Assembly (NCBI RefSeq): GCF_003854895.1
Contig: NZ_CP033966.1
Location: 5,828,001-5,892,000 of the forward strand
Source: Pigmentiphaga sp. H8
GTDB lineage: Bacteria > Pseudomonadota > Gammaproteobacteria > Burkholderiales > Burkholderiaceae_B
Direction: 5' to 3'
DNA length: 64,000 nucleotides
Positions 27,825 through 35,891 of the stretch are shown here, piece by piece. The notes beneath the pieces are model-generated. The model searched no databases, was not told the origin of the DNA, and saw only the letters and a list, made by a program, of their open reading frames with translations. Numbering within the stretch: position 1 is the first letter of the stretch; each line of letters begins with the position of its first letter. The position numbers and the translations under genes are program-made.

Positions 27825-28826
27825 TCAGGAAACCGGCTGTATGCCGGCCTTGCGGATGATCGCGCCCCAGCGCGCGTATTCCTTGTCCATGTAGCCTTGC
27901 AGATCGTCCGGCGTCGAGCCGACGATGTCCAGTCCCATGCCCTGGAAGCGCGCGGCAATGCCGGGCTTTGCAAGGATATCCCTGACCGTGGCCGACAGCT
28001 TGTCGCGCACCGCCTTGGACGTGCCTGCCGGCGCCAGCAGCGCGAACCAGGGACCCGCCACGATCTCGGGATAGCCCTTTTCCGCGAAGGTCGGCACGTC
28101 GGGCAGCACCGCGCTGCGCCGGGCCGATGCCACCGCGACGGCGGCCAACTGGCCCGTCCGGACGCGCTCTCCCACGTTCACGGTGTCGGCGATCATCAGG
28201 TCGACGCGGCCCTGCATGACGTCGGTCAGTATGGGAGGAAAGCCGTTGTACGGCACGTGCGTCAGCGAAATGCCCAGCGCCTGGTCCAGCAGCGCGCCGG
28301 TGACGTGGCCCGTGGTGCCGACGCCCTGGGTGGCATAGGTCAGCGGCGCGCCGCCCGACCGGGCCCGCTGCAGGAAGGCGTCGAACGTCGGCAGTCCGGC
28401 CTTGGGCGAGGCCACCAGAACGTTGGGCGCATCGACCACCCGCGACACCGGCGCAAAAGCATGCTGCGCGTCGTAGGGCAGCTTGGACATGATGAACGGA
28501 TTGATCACGAGCGGTCCCTGCGCCGTAAGCAGCAGCGTGTAGCCGTCCGCCGCGCTCTTGGCCACCAGGTCCGTGCCTATGGTGCCGCCGGCGCCGGCCT
28601 TGTTGTCCACCACGAACTGCTGGTGATAGCGGGCCGAAAGTTCGGCCGCCAGCGTACGGGCCACGACGTCGATCGACCCCCCCGCCAGGAAGGGCACGAT
28701 CACCCGGACGGGGCGGGTGGGCCAAGAGGGCTCCTGCGCGCACGCTCCCAGCGGGAGCAGGCCAGCGGCGCCAAACGCGGCCGCCAGGGCAAGATGTCTG
28801 ATGATGCTTGTCGTCGTAAGATGCAT
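27825..28826 (-). CDS. Bug/TctC-family receptor, possible lipoprotein
   Basis: 333 residues with strong GGAGGAG ribosome-binding site. The leader ends L-L-P-L-G-A-C-A-Q-E, which fits a lipobox (L-G-A-C) as well as a signal-peptidase I site (A-C-A-Q). Mature domain W-P-T-R-P-V-R-V-I-V-P-F with L-A-G-G-S-I-D-V. Twenty-two bp after the Rieske oxygenase stop, so it is part of that operon and probably a receptor for its aromatic substrate. Confidence 0.92.
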   Translation of the reverse strand: MHLTTTSIIRHLALAAAFGAAGLLPLGACAQEPSWPTRPVRVIVPFLAGGSIDVVARTLAAELSARYHQQFVVDNKAGAGGTIGTDLVAKSAADGYTLLLTAQGPLVINPFIMSKLPYDAQHAFAPVSRVVDAPNVLVASPKAGLPTFDAFLQRARSGGAPLTYATQGVGTTGHVTGALLDQALGISLTHVPYNGFPPILTDVMQGRVDLMIADTVNVGERVRTGQLAAVAVASARRSAVLPDVPTFAEKGYPEIVAGPWFALLAPAGTSKAVRDKLSATVRDILAKPGIAARFQGMGLDIVGSTPDDLQGYMDKEYARWGAIIRKAGIQPVS

Positions 28827-28848
28827 TTCGTCTCCTCCCGGGGGGCCT

Positions 28849-30108
28849 CTATGCCGGCGGCAACTGCGCCAGCGCCGCAGCTTCGTCGAAACTCCTGGCG
28901 CGGTTCAGCGTAATGGCGATGGCACGCATGCGGTATTGCGAAGCCGCGTCCGCTTCCGGCGGCAGCCGCCCTTCCTCGAGCGCCTGGGCGGCGTTGATCA
29001 GCCGGCGCCGGGTCTGGGCAATGGCGGTGTCGGACGTCCCGAGGTGCTCGATGCTGCGATCCACGATCTCGCCCTGGCTTTCCTGCACGGCGATGTCCTG
29101 CAGCTGGGCGCTGAGGATGCCGGTAAAGGATTCGGTGCGCTGTCTGTCGCGATCGATCAGGTAGTCGTTTTCCTTGTTGCCCACCGATTCATAAGTGCCC
29201 GGCACGCGACGCGAATAATCCAGGTCGCCAGCGTCGTACTCCTCGATTTCCTCGTGTTCGAGCGGCCGCTCCGGCTGGTAGCGGATCCGGTACCACCAGC
29301 AGTTCCGGTCGTCGATCGGGACGAAGAAATTGGCGCGGCACACGCTTCCCGGCGCGGTCGGGACCAGTACGCCAACCGGCATCAGCCACTGCGTGACACG
29401 CCAGTAGTAGGTGTCGTCGTCGCCGTCGCGGCGCGCCGAGATGGACATGCCGTAGGAGGTGTCGACACAGAAGAACCGCGGCGCGCCATCTGCGTCGGAG
29501 AAGCGCTGGAAGTCTCCTACGCCGAACACGTCCTTGGACATGAGGTTCATCTGGTGCAGGAAAGACAGATGAGAGGTGTCCAGGCTGCCTTCCAGCGCCT
29601 GCATGTAGTTGCAGCGCATCAGCCGCTTCGAGGCATAGACGTGGCTTGCCGGCAGCGACATGAGTTCGATGTCGGGCACGGCGGGCGCCTCGCCAGGGCC
29701 GAGATAGGCCCAGACCATGCCACCTGATTCGTGCACGGGATACGCCCGCGCGCGTACCTTGTCTTTCATCGGGCTGGACGAAGGCTCGCTGGGCATGTCG
29801 ACGCAGGCGCCGTCCACCCCGAACTTCCAGCCGTGGTAGACGCAGCGCAATCCGCCCTCTTCATTGCGGCCGAAGAACAGGTCGACCGAGCGATGCGGGC
29901 AGCGCGCATCCAGCAGCCCGACCCGGCCCTGCGAGTCGCGGAACGCCACCAGCCTGCGGCCGAGCAGGCCGACCCGCACCGGCGGCCCCCCCGGCTCGGC
30001 GATTTCCTCCGACAGCAGCGCCGGCATCCAGAACCGGCCGATGAGATTCCCCATGGGCGCGCCGTTCTCCACCTGGGTAAGCATGCGATTCATTTCGAGG
30101 CTGAGCAT
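28849..30108 (-). CDS. Rieske aromatic-ring oxygenase, phthalate 4,5-dioxygenase-like
   Basis: 419 residues. Rieske [2Fe-2S] motif C-P-H-R-S with the second pair C-V-Y-H-G-W (about residues 60-85); mononuclear iron site in L-E-G-S-L-D-T-S-H-L-S-F-L-H. This is the group III (phthalate oxygenase/monooxygenase) layout of one oxygenase component with a separate reductase. No reductase gene is seen in the window. AAGGAG ribosome-binding site. Upstream lies a 37-bp palindrome, downstream a Bug gene. Confidence 0.92.
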   Translation of the reverse strand: MLSLEMNRMLTQVENGAPMGNLIGRFWMPALLSEEIAEPGGPPVRVGLLGRRLVAFRDSQGRVGLLDARCPHRSVDLFFGRNEEGGLRCVYHGWKFGVDGACVDMPSEPSSSPMKDKVRARAYPVHESGGMVWAYLGPGEAPAVPDIELMSLPASHVYASKRLMRCNYMQALEGSLDTSHLSFLHQMNLMSKDVFGVGDFQRFSDADGAPRFFCVDTSYGMSISARRDGDDDTYYWRVTQWLMPVGVLVPTAPGSVCRANFFVPIDDRNCWWYRIRYQPERPLEHEEIEEYDAGDLDYSRRVPGTYESVGNKENDYLIDRDRQRTESFTGILSAQLQDIAVQESQGEIVDRSIEHLGTSDTAIAQTRRRLINAAQALEEGRLPPEADAASQYRMRAIAITLNRARSFDEAAALAQLPPA

Positions 30109-30168
30109 CGATTCCCGTCTCCTTTTCCATGACCGCGTCCCGCCCTGGCAGATGGGCGCAGCCCTGCA

Positions 30169-30205
30169 CTGGCCAAATACTAGCGATTCGCTAGTATTTG
30201 GCCAG
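30169..30205. promoter_or_regulatory. 37-bp near-perfect palindrome, candidate operator
   Basis: Two 18-bp arms with perfect complementarity around one central base: left arm CTGGCCAAATACTAGCGA, right arm TCGCTAGTATTTGGCCAG. It is 61 bp upstream of the Rieske oxygenase start and has no T-run, so an operator for a dimeric or tetrameric regulator is more likely than a terminator. A TAGTAT -10-like hexamer lies within it. Confidence 0.7.
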
Positions 30206-30250
30206 TATGAGATTCGCATGGCCGGGTGTCAAGAAGGAGGAAACGGCAAC

Positions 30251-30297
30251 AGCCATGGCCCTTCGCCGCGGTGTTGCCGCGTCGAAGGGCCATGGCT
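30251..30297 (-). terminator. Long hairpin downstream of the Rieske-ADH operon
   Basis: Perfect 15-bp arms AGCCATGGCCCTTCG and CGAAGGGCCATGGCT (30,251-30,265 and 30,283-30,297), with an inner CGCGG/CCGCG stem, followed on the minus strand by GTTGCCGTTTCC. Position 38 bp after the alcohol dehydrogenase stop suggests a terminator, though the T-run is poor. Confidence 0.6.
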
Positions 30298-30334
30298 GCC
30301 TGGTGGGAAAGTTCCGGCCGCTAGCGGGCCGGAT

Positions 30335-31453
30335 TCAGTTCCAGGGATCGATGGTCATGTGGATGGCCCCCTGCACGCCCTGGCCCGCCAGGCTGCGCAG
30401 CGCGAGGTCGGTATCCTCGAGCCCGAAGGCATGGGTGCTCATCTTCTTCACGCCATGACGGTCGCCCGCGATCAGTTGCAGGGCCAGCTCGACCGACTCG
30501 TAGCTGTGGCCGCGCATGCCCTTGACGGTCAGGAAGCGCGCGATGATGCGGTCGCTGTCGAACTCGGGAATGCGCCGCCGCTTCTGCCCGCCCAGGATGA
30601 CCCGCCCGCGCTTGCGCGCGAGCTGGATCGCGGTGACGACCGAATCGGTGCCGCCCGCCGCGCAGTCGATGACGAGATCCGCCATCAGGCCGCCGGTCAG
30701 GTCGGCAACGGTTTCGAGCAGGTCCTGGGACTCGATGTCGATGGTGTGGTGCGCGCCGAGTTCGCGCGCCAGCGCCAGGCGCCGGGCATCCGTCTCGTTC
30801 GAAAGACCGGTGATGATGATGCGTTCGGCGCCCGCTTCGCGCGCGGCCACGACGCACGCCAGGCCCTGCTGGCCCGGCCCTTGTATTACCACGGTCTGGC
30901 CCGGCCCCGCGCCGCCCTGGAGGTAGGTCCATTCGATGCCGTTGGCCAGCGGCAGCGCCAGCGCCGCGTGGCGGGGCGAGACCCCGGCGGGTACGCGATG
31001 GAACACCGTGTTCAGATGCAGAAACTGATACTGGCTGAACCCGCCCCACAGTCCCGGTTCCACCGACAGGCCGGTGGCGCCGTAACGCAAGCCGCCCAGC
31101 CGCCAGTCGGTGGCGTCGCACAGCCGGAACTCGCCGCTGCGGCAGAACTCGCAGTGGCCGCAGGGCAGGTATTCCTCCAGTGCGACCAGATCGCCTTCCT
31201 TCACGCCCCATTTGGCGCGCGCCACCTCGCCCAGCTCGGCCACGTGGCCCACGGTCTCGTGGCCCAGCACGAGCGGGCCGCGGCTGGCCGGCAGTTGCTG
31301 GTAGTAGGGCCAATCGCTGCCGCACACGCCGGTGACGGCGACCTTGAGCAGGCCGCTGGTGGCCGAGGTGGCCGGCGCGGCCAGCTCGCGCAGTTCGGTC
31401 CTGCCGGCCTCGACCGCGACCGCGGCTCGTACGGTAAGCGCCATGGCCGTCAT
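30335..31453 (-). CDS. Zinc-dependent medium-chain alcohol dehydrogenase
   Basis: 372 residues from the ATG at 31,453, which overlaps the upstream Rieske stop (ATGA); a second ATG at 31,444 is possible. Catalytic zinc site V-C-G-S-D and G-H-E; structural zinc site C-G-H-C-E-F-C-R-S-G-E-F-R-L-C with four Cys; nucleotide-binding G-P-G-Q-Q-G-L-A. Presumably oxidises a hydroxylated product of the co-encoded Rieske oxygenase. Cofactor and substrate are not determined. Confidence 0.93.
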   Translation of the reverse strand: MTAMALTVRAAVAVEAGRTELRELAAPATSATSGLLKVAVTGVCGSDWPYYQQLPASRGPLVLGHETVGHVAELGEVARAKWGVKEGDLVALEEYLPCGHCEFCRSGEFRLCDATDWRLGGLRYGATGLSVEPGLWGGFSQYQFLHLNTVFHRVPAGVSPRHAALALPLANGIEWTYLQGGAGPGQTVVIQGPGQQGLACVVAAREAGAERIIITGLSNETDARRLALARELGAHHTIDIESQDLLETVADLTGGLMADLVIDCAAGGTDSVVTAIQLARKRGRVILGGQKRRRIPEFDSDRIIARFLTVKGMRGHSYESVELALQLIAGDRHGVKKMSTHAFGLEDTDLALRSLAGQGVQGAIHMTIDPWN

Positions 31454-32748
31454 ACCGATGCGTGCGGCCGGCCCGGCTGCGCCGTGAGCGCCTCGGCGGC
31501 GGCATCCTTGAAGTGCTGGTCGCGCGGCAGGATCACCGCGGCCGAGCGGACGTGGTGCGCCGACGGATGCGTTCCCGGAGGCGCCGCGCCTTCCTCGGCC
31601 AGCGCCTTGACGGCCTTCATCAGCGCGCGGCGCATCTTGACGATGCCGTTGTCGGTGGAGGTCAGGTGTTCCTTGGTGCGATCCTGGATCGGACCCATGC
31701 TTTCCTGCAGCGACGCGTCCTGCATGCCTATGCCCTCGACGCCGCTGTAGGTCCTGCCGGCCTTCTGCGCCTCGCGGTCCATCAGGTAATCGTTTTCCTT
31801 GTTCTGCAAGGGCCGGAACGTGCCCGGCACGTAACGCACGTGAATGCCCTTGCCGTCCTCCATCGCCTGGACCTCGCTTTCGGTCAGCGCGCGGCCCGCG
31901 TGGTAGTCGAAGCTCCACGCCCAGCAGTTCTCGTCGTCGATGGGTACCCAGAAGTGTCCGTGCACGGGATGGTCGCCGCGCGGCGGCACCATGGTGAAGC
32001 AAGGCATCAGCCAGGGCGTGATGCGCCAGTAGTAGGAATCGTCGTCGGCATTGCGGCGCACGCCCACCAGCAGCCCCGTGTCGGTGTCGACCACTTCGAA
32101 TACCGGGCGCAGGTCCTTGAGGTTGTACTGGTTGCCGGCCGCGCCCTTGAACAGCGGATCGGACTTCAGGCTGTCGCGGTGCAGCCACGAGACGTGGCTG
32201 GAATCGATCCCGCCTTCGAGCGCCTGCAGCCAGTTGTTTTCCTGGATGCGCTTGGACACGAAGCGCTGCGCGTCGGGCACCATCGCGAACTCGTACTCGG
32301 GCAGCGGCGGCTGGTGCTCGGGCGGACCCATGTAGGTCCACAGGATGCCGCCGCGCTCGACCAGCGGATACGAGGTGAGCTTGATGCGGCTGCGAAAGCC
32401 GCTGTCTTCCGCCTCGGACGGCACGTCCAGGCACTGGCCGTCGGCGGCGTACTTCCAGCCGTGATAGGGGCAGCGGATACCGCCGCCCTGGCCCTTCTCG
32501 TCGTAGCGGCCGAACCACAGCGACACGCCGCGATGCGCACAGAATTCGTCGATCAGGCCAAGGTTGTCTTCTTCGTCGCGTATCGCCAACAGCCGCTCGG
32601 ACAGCAGCTTCACGCGCACCGGCTCGCAGCCGGGACCGGGCAGCTCGCGGCTCAGCATCACCGGCTGCCAGTAGCGGCGGAACAGCTCGCCCAAGGGCGT
32701 TCCCGGCCCCGTCTGGGTAAGCAGGTCATTCTGTTCTTTCTTCAACAT
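31450..32748 (-). CDS. Rieske aromatic-ring oxygenase, phthalate 4,5-dioxygenase-like
   Basis: 432 residues from the ATG at 32,748 (AGGGGA ribosome-binding site). Rieske motif F-C-A-H-R-G and C-P-Y-H-G-W-K-Y (about residues 70-95); mononuclear iron site A-L-E-G-G-I-D-S-S-H-V-S-W-L-H. Related to the Rieske protein at 28,849 but clearly divergent. Forms a coupled pair with the alcohol dehydrogenase and is divergent from a Bug gene across a region rich in TTCC/GGAA repeats. Confidence 0.92.
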   Translation of the reverse strand: MLKKEQNDLLTQTGPGTPLGELFRRYWQPVMLSRELPGPGCEPVRVKLLSERLLAIRDEEDNLGLIDEFCAHRGVSLWFGRYDEKGQGGGIRCPYHGWKYAADGQCLDVPSEAEDSGFRSRIKLTSYPLVERGGILWTYMGPPEHQPPLPEYEFAMVPDAQRFVSKRIQENNWLQALEGGIDSSHVSWLHRDSLKSDPLFKGAAGNQYNLKDLRPVFEVVDTDTGLLVGVRRNADDDSYYWRITPWLMPCFTMVPPRGDHPVHGHFWVPIDDENCWAWSFDYHAGRALTESEVQAMEDGKGIHVRYVPGTFRPLQNKENDYLMDREAQKAGRTYSGVEGIGMQDASLQESMGPIQDRTKEHLTSTDNGIVKMRRALMKAVKALAEEGAAPPGTHPSAHHVRSAAVILPRDQHFKDAAAEALTAQPGRPHASV

Positions 32749-32772
32749 CCTTGGTCCCCTCGCTTGAAATTC

Positions 32773-32809
32773 GTTCCGTATACAGGAACACTGTTCCTTG
32801 ATAGGAAAC
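32773..32809. promoter_or_regulatory. TTCC/GGAA repeat array, candidate IclR-type operators
   Basis: Between the divergent Rieske (32,748) and Bug (32,892) starts lie two direct copies of GTTCC-N6/7-GGAA. Their junction makes the 15-bp palindrome AGGAACACTGTTCCT (32,784-32,798). IclR-family operators are often of this GGAA/TTCC type, and an IclR gene follows the Bug gene. Confidence 0.55.
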
Positions 32810-32891
32810 AAAGTTATCATTCGCTCGATCCCGATGTCAATGCGGTCCATGCCGCGGCGGGAGATCAGAACCTCAGAAAGGAGACACGCCG

Positions 32892-33869
32892 ATGACGATT
32901 CATCGCCATTTCCTCGCGCGCCTGCTGTGCGCGAGCCTTGCAGCCGGCGCGCTCGCGGCGCCGGCCTGTGCGCAGGATCCGTGGCCCAACCGCCCGGTGA
33001 AGATCGTGGTGCCCTATGCGCCCGGCGGCAGCGCCGACACCCTCGGCCGGCTGATCGCGCGCCATCTTGCCGAGACGTTCAAGCAGAGCTTCGTGGTGGA
33101 CAACCGCGGCGGCGCGGGCGGCGTCATCGGTTCGCAGATGGTGGCGCGCGCCGAGCCCGACGGCTATACCCTGGTGGTCTCGGGCATCGGCTCGCACGTG
33201 GTCGCCCCGCTGACCAACGCGACCAGCTTCGACCCGATCAAGGACTTCACCCACATCGCCCTGCTGGGCGGACCGCCCACCGTGCTGGCGGTCAACGTCG
33301 CGCAGCCCATCAAGGACGTGCCCGGCTTCATCAAGCAGGTCAAGTCCATGCCCGAGGGCCTGAGCTGGGCCTCGCCCGGACAGGGCACGCACGGCGCCCT
33401 GATCGGCGAAGCCTTCCGCCAGATCACCAAGCTGAACCTGGTGCACATCAGCTACAAGGGCGCGGGTCCCGCCGTGGCGGACGTGGCGGCCAACCAGGTA
33501 CCCGCCGCCTTCATCACGCTCAGCACCGCCGCCGGCAACATCAAGGCCGGCAAGCTGCGCCCGCTGGCCGTGACCTCGGCGCAGCGCGTGACCGACTTCC
33601 CCGACATCCCGACCTTCAAGGAACTGGGCTATCCGCAGCTGACCGGTACCACCTGGTTCTCGCTGTCGGGTCCCGCCGGCATGTCGCCCGAACTGGTCAC
33701 CAAGCTCAACCTCGCGGTGCGCAAGGCCCTGCAATCGCCGGAAGGGCAGGCCGAGCTGCGGGCCCAGAACATGGAGACCTTCGACTGGGACGCGCCCACG
33801 TTCAACGATTTCGTGAAGAAGGAAATCGTGCACTGGAAACAATATATAGCGCCCCCCCCTACGCGCTGA
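32892..33869 (+). CDS. Bug/TctC-family periplasmic receptor
   Basis: 325 residues; AAAGGAG ribosome-binding site. Signal peptide about residues 1-27 (A-P-A-C-A-Q-D). Mature domain W-P-N-R-P-V-K-I-V-V-P-Y with A-P-G-G-S-A-D-T and A-E-P-D-G-Y-T. Divergent from the Rieske-ADH operon, followed by a hairpin repeat and the IclR gene. Likely receptor for the same compound. Confidence 0.92.
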   Translation: MTIHRHFLARLLCASLAAGALAAPACAQDPWPNRPVKIVVPYAPGGSADTLGRLIARHLAETFKQSFVVDNRGGAGGVIGSQMVARAEPDGYTLVVSGIGSHVVAPLTNATSFDPIKDFTHIALLGGPPTVLAVNVAQPIKDVPGFIKQVKSMPEGLSWASPGQGTHGALIGEAFRQITKLNLVHISYKGAGPAVADVAANQVPAAFITLSTAAGNIKAGKLRPLAVTSAQRVTDFPDIPTFKELGYPQLTGTTWFSLSGPAGMSPELVTKLNLAVRKALQSPEGQAELRAQNMETFDWDAPTFNDFVKKEIVHWKQYIAPPPTR

Positions 33870-33877
33870 CGCGCGCA

Positions 33878-33982
33878 AGGAAAGCCCACCCCCTACGCCC
33901 TCCGGGCGCCCCCTCAAGGGGGCGAAACCGGCGGACTGGCAAAGCCAGATCCGCGGTTTCCTGGGCCCGGTGGGACTTTCCT
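33878..33982 (+). repeat. 105-bp hairpin repeat with terminal inverted repeats
   Basis: Bounded by AGGAAAGCCCACC (33,878-33,890) and its near-inverse GGTGGGACTTTCCT (33,969-33,982). Contents: GCCC-tcc-GGGC hairpin, CCCCCT-ca-AGGGGG hairpin, and a long stem GAAACCGGCGGACTGGC / GCCAGATCCGCGGTTTC. Same modules as the copies near 5.4 kb and 49.6-50.0 kb. Could also stop transcription from the Bug gene, ending 9 bp upstream. Confidence 0.8.
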
Positions 33983-34058
33983 GGTTTGTCGCTTCCATGC
34001 TTCGCTGGCTGCCAGCACTTGTTATAAAGGTGGGTTGACACAAACATTGTCCATCATC

Positions 34059-34838
34059 ATGCAAGACACTCAGGACGGAGGCGACGGGCGGCTGTCTTCG
34101 GTCGCTTCGGCCATTCGTGTGCTCAAGGCGTTTTCCGAGACGGAAGTCGAGATCGGGATCAGTACGCTTGCCAAGCGGCTGGGGCTGGCCAAGAGCACGG
34201 TGCACCGGCTGGCCAGCACGCTGACGGCCGAGGGGCTGCTGGAGCAGAACCCGGAGAACGGCCGCTACCGGCTGGGGCTGGGGCTGTTCGCGCTGGGCGC
34301 GCTGGTGCGGCGGCGCATGGATATTTCGACGCAGGCCCTGCCCTATCTGCACGAGCTGCGCGAGATCACCGGCGAGACCGTGCACCTGGCCACGCTGGAG
34401 CAGAGCAACATCATCTATCTGTTCAACCTCGAAAGCCACCAGGCCATACGCATGCGTTCGTACGTCGGCGCGCGCAAGCCCGCCTTTTGCACCAGCGAGG
34501 GCCGCGCGCTGCTGGCCTTCCAGAGCGCGGACGTGCTGGCGCGCGTGCTCAAGGACGGCCTCTCGCCGCGCACGCCGAACACGCCGACCGATCCGGCCGT
34601 GTTGCGCAACACGCTGGAACAGGTGCGGCGCGAGGGCCATGCGCAGGACGACGAGGAAAGCGAGGTCGGCATGCGGGGCCTGGCGGCGCCGGTGCGCGAC
34701 CATACCGGACAGGTCATCGCCGCGATCGGTGTCGCCGGTCCCATCCAGCGGCTGACCAAGAAGGCGCTGCGCGGTTTCGTTGCGCCCGTGCTCCAGGCCG
34801 CCGACGGCGTATCGGCGCGGCTGGGCTACCAGCCCTGA
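34059..34838 (+). CDS. IclR-family transcriptional regulator
   Basis: 259 residues from the ATG at 34,059; a TTG at 34,035 preceded by AAAGG is an alternative. Winged HTH I-S-T-L-A-K-R-L-G-L-A-K-S-T-V-H-R-L near residues 33-50, then an IclR effector domain with E-T-V-H-L-A-T-L and C-T-S-E-G-R-A-L-L-A. Probable regulator of the divergent Bug and Rieske-ADH genes, given the candidate operators at 32,773-32,809. Confidence 0.92.
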   Translation: MQDTQDGGDGRLSSVASAIRVLKAFSETEVEIGISTLAKRLGLAKSTVHRLASTLTAEGLLEQNPENGRYRLGLGLFALGALVRRRMDISTQALPYLHELREITGETVHLATLEQSNIIYLFNLESHQAIRMRSYVGARKPAFCTSEGRALLAFQSADVLARVLKDGLSPRTPNTPTDPAVLRNTLEQVRREGHAQDDEESEVGMRGLAAPVRDHTGQVIAAIGVAGPIQRLTKKALRGFVAPVLQAADGVSARLGYQP

Positions 34839-34856
34839 ACGGACTCGCGATCATTC

Positions 34857-35882
34857 ATGGCCACCTCGTCCCCCATCCCCGTCTATCTGCTGACCGGCTT
34901 CCTGGGCAGCGGCAAGACGACGCTGCTGTCGGCGTGGCTGGAACAGCCGGGACTGCGGGGCGCGGCGGTGATCGTCAATGAACTGGGCGAGGTCGGCCTG
35001 GATGGCGCCCTGCTGGGCGTGACCGAACAGGCTTCGCTGGTATCGGGATCGTGCGTCTGCTGCACCGGGCTGCCGGGCCTGGAGCAGGCCCTGGAAGACC
35101 TGTTCTGGGCGCGGCTGCAACGTCGCATGCCGGCGTTTCCCGCCGTGGCGATCGAGACCACGGGCATGGCCGACCCCGCGCCCATTCTCCAGGCCTTTCA
35201 CGAACATCCGCTGCTGCGCGAACGCTACCGCCTGCAGGCCGTCGTCACGGTGGCGGGCGCGCCGGCCGGCGCGGCATTGCTCGATCGCCATCCGGAAGCG
35301 CGGGCGCAGGTACGCGCGGCGCAGGCGCTGATCATGACCAAGACACGGGAAGCCGACGAAGCGTCGACCCGCGCCCTGGCCGCGAGGCTGGCGGCGCTCA
35401 AGCCCGGCGTGCCGGTGCTGCGTTCCAACCAGGCCGACCTGGCGTGGGAGGCGGTTTCGCGCGCCCTCGCGCCATGCGGCCCGTCGTCGCCCCCGGTCGC
35501 GGAACCCGGGCATGTGGACCATGCCGCGAGCCCGCCGGCACCGCATGTCCACGATCATGCCCACCCTCACGATCATGGCCGGCACGCGCATCATCATGCG
35601 GAGCAGGCGCATTTCCTTCCCCTGCCCGATCCCCTGGCGCGCGACGCGCTGCTGATCCGCCTGCATGCGCTGGCCGATGCGCTGGGACAGGACCTGCTGC
35701 GGCTCAAGGGCGTCGTCGCCCTGGCGGACGGCCGGCGTTGCCTGGTGCAGTTCGCTCCCGACGAAAGGCGCTTCGACGTGCGGCCGCTGTCGGCGGCTGA
35801 TATCCCGCAACAGCGAACCGGCCTGACCATCATCGCGACGCATGCCGATCCGCACCGGATGGCCGCGCTGCTCGTGGCCTGA
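34857..35882 (+). CDS. CobW/YjiA-family G3E GTPase with His-rich region
   Basis: 341 residues. Walker A G-F-L-G-S-G-K-T-T (about residues 13-21), C-x-C-C motif S-C-V-C-C-T-G (about 65-70) and Walker B-like E-T-T-G-M-A-D-P. The expected base-specificity motif is T-K-T-R rather than [NT]KxD. A His-rich stretch at about residues 222-246 (repeated H-D-H/H-A-H-H-H) separates the GTPase and C-terminal CobW domains and could hold Zn, Co or Ni. Metallochaperone role is from family knowledge. Eighteen bp after the IclR stop; possibly inserts metal into a neighbouring enzyme. Confidence 0.88.
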   Translation: MATSSPIPVYLLTGFLGSGKTTLLSAWLEQPGLRGAAVIVNELGEVGLDGALLGVTEQASLVSGSCVCCTGLPGLEQALEDLFWARLQRRMPAFPAVAIETTGMADPAPILQAFHEHPLLRERYRLQAVVTVAGAPAGAALLDRHPEARAQVRAAQALIMTKTREADEASTRALAARLAALKPGVPVLRSNQADLAWEAVSRALAPCGPSSPPVAEPGHVDHAASPPAPHVHDHAHPHDHGRHAHHHAEQAHFLPLPDPLARDALLIRLHALADALGQDLLRLKGVVALADGRRCLVQFAPDERRFDVRPLSAADIPQQRTGLTIIATHADPHRMAALLVA

Positions 35883-35891
35883 ACGCCACGT

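Noticed and set aside
30335..32518. 727-residue fusion of a Rieske part and alcohol dehydrogenase
   Set aside because: The upstream portion is an out-of-frame shadow of the Rieske gene; the ATGA overlap at 31,450-31,453 marks the true start.
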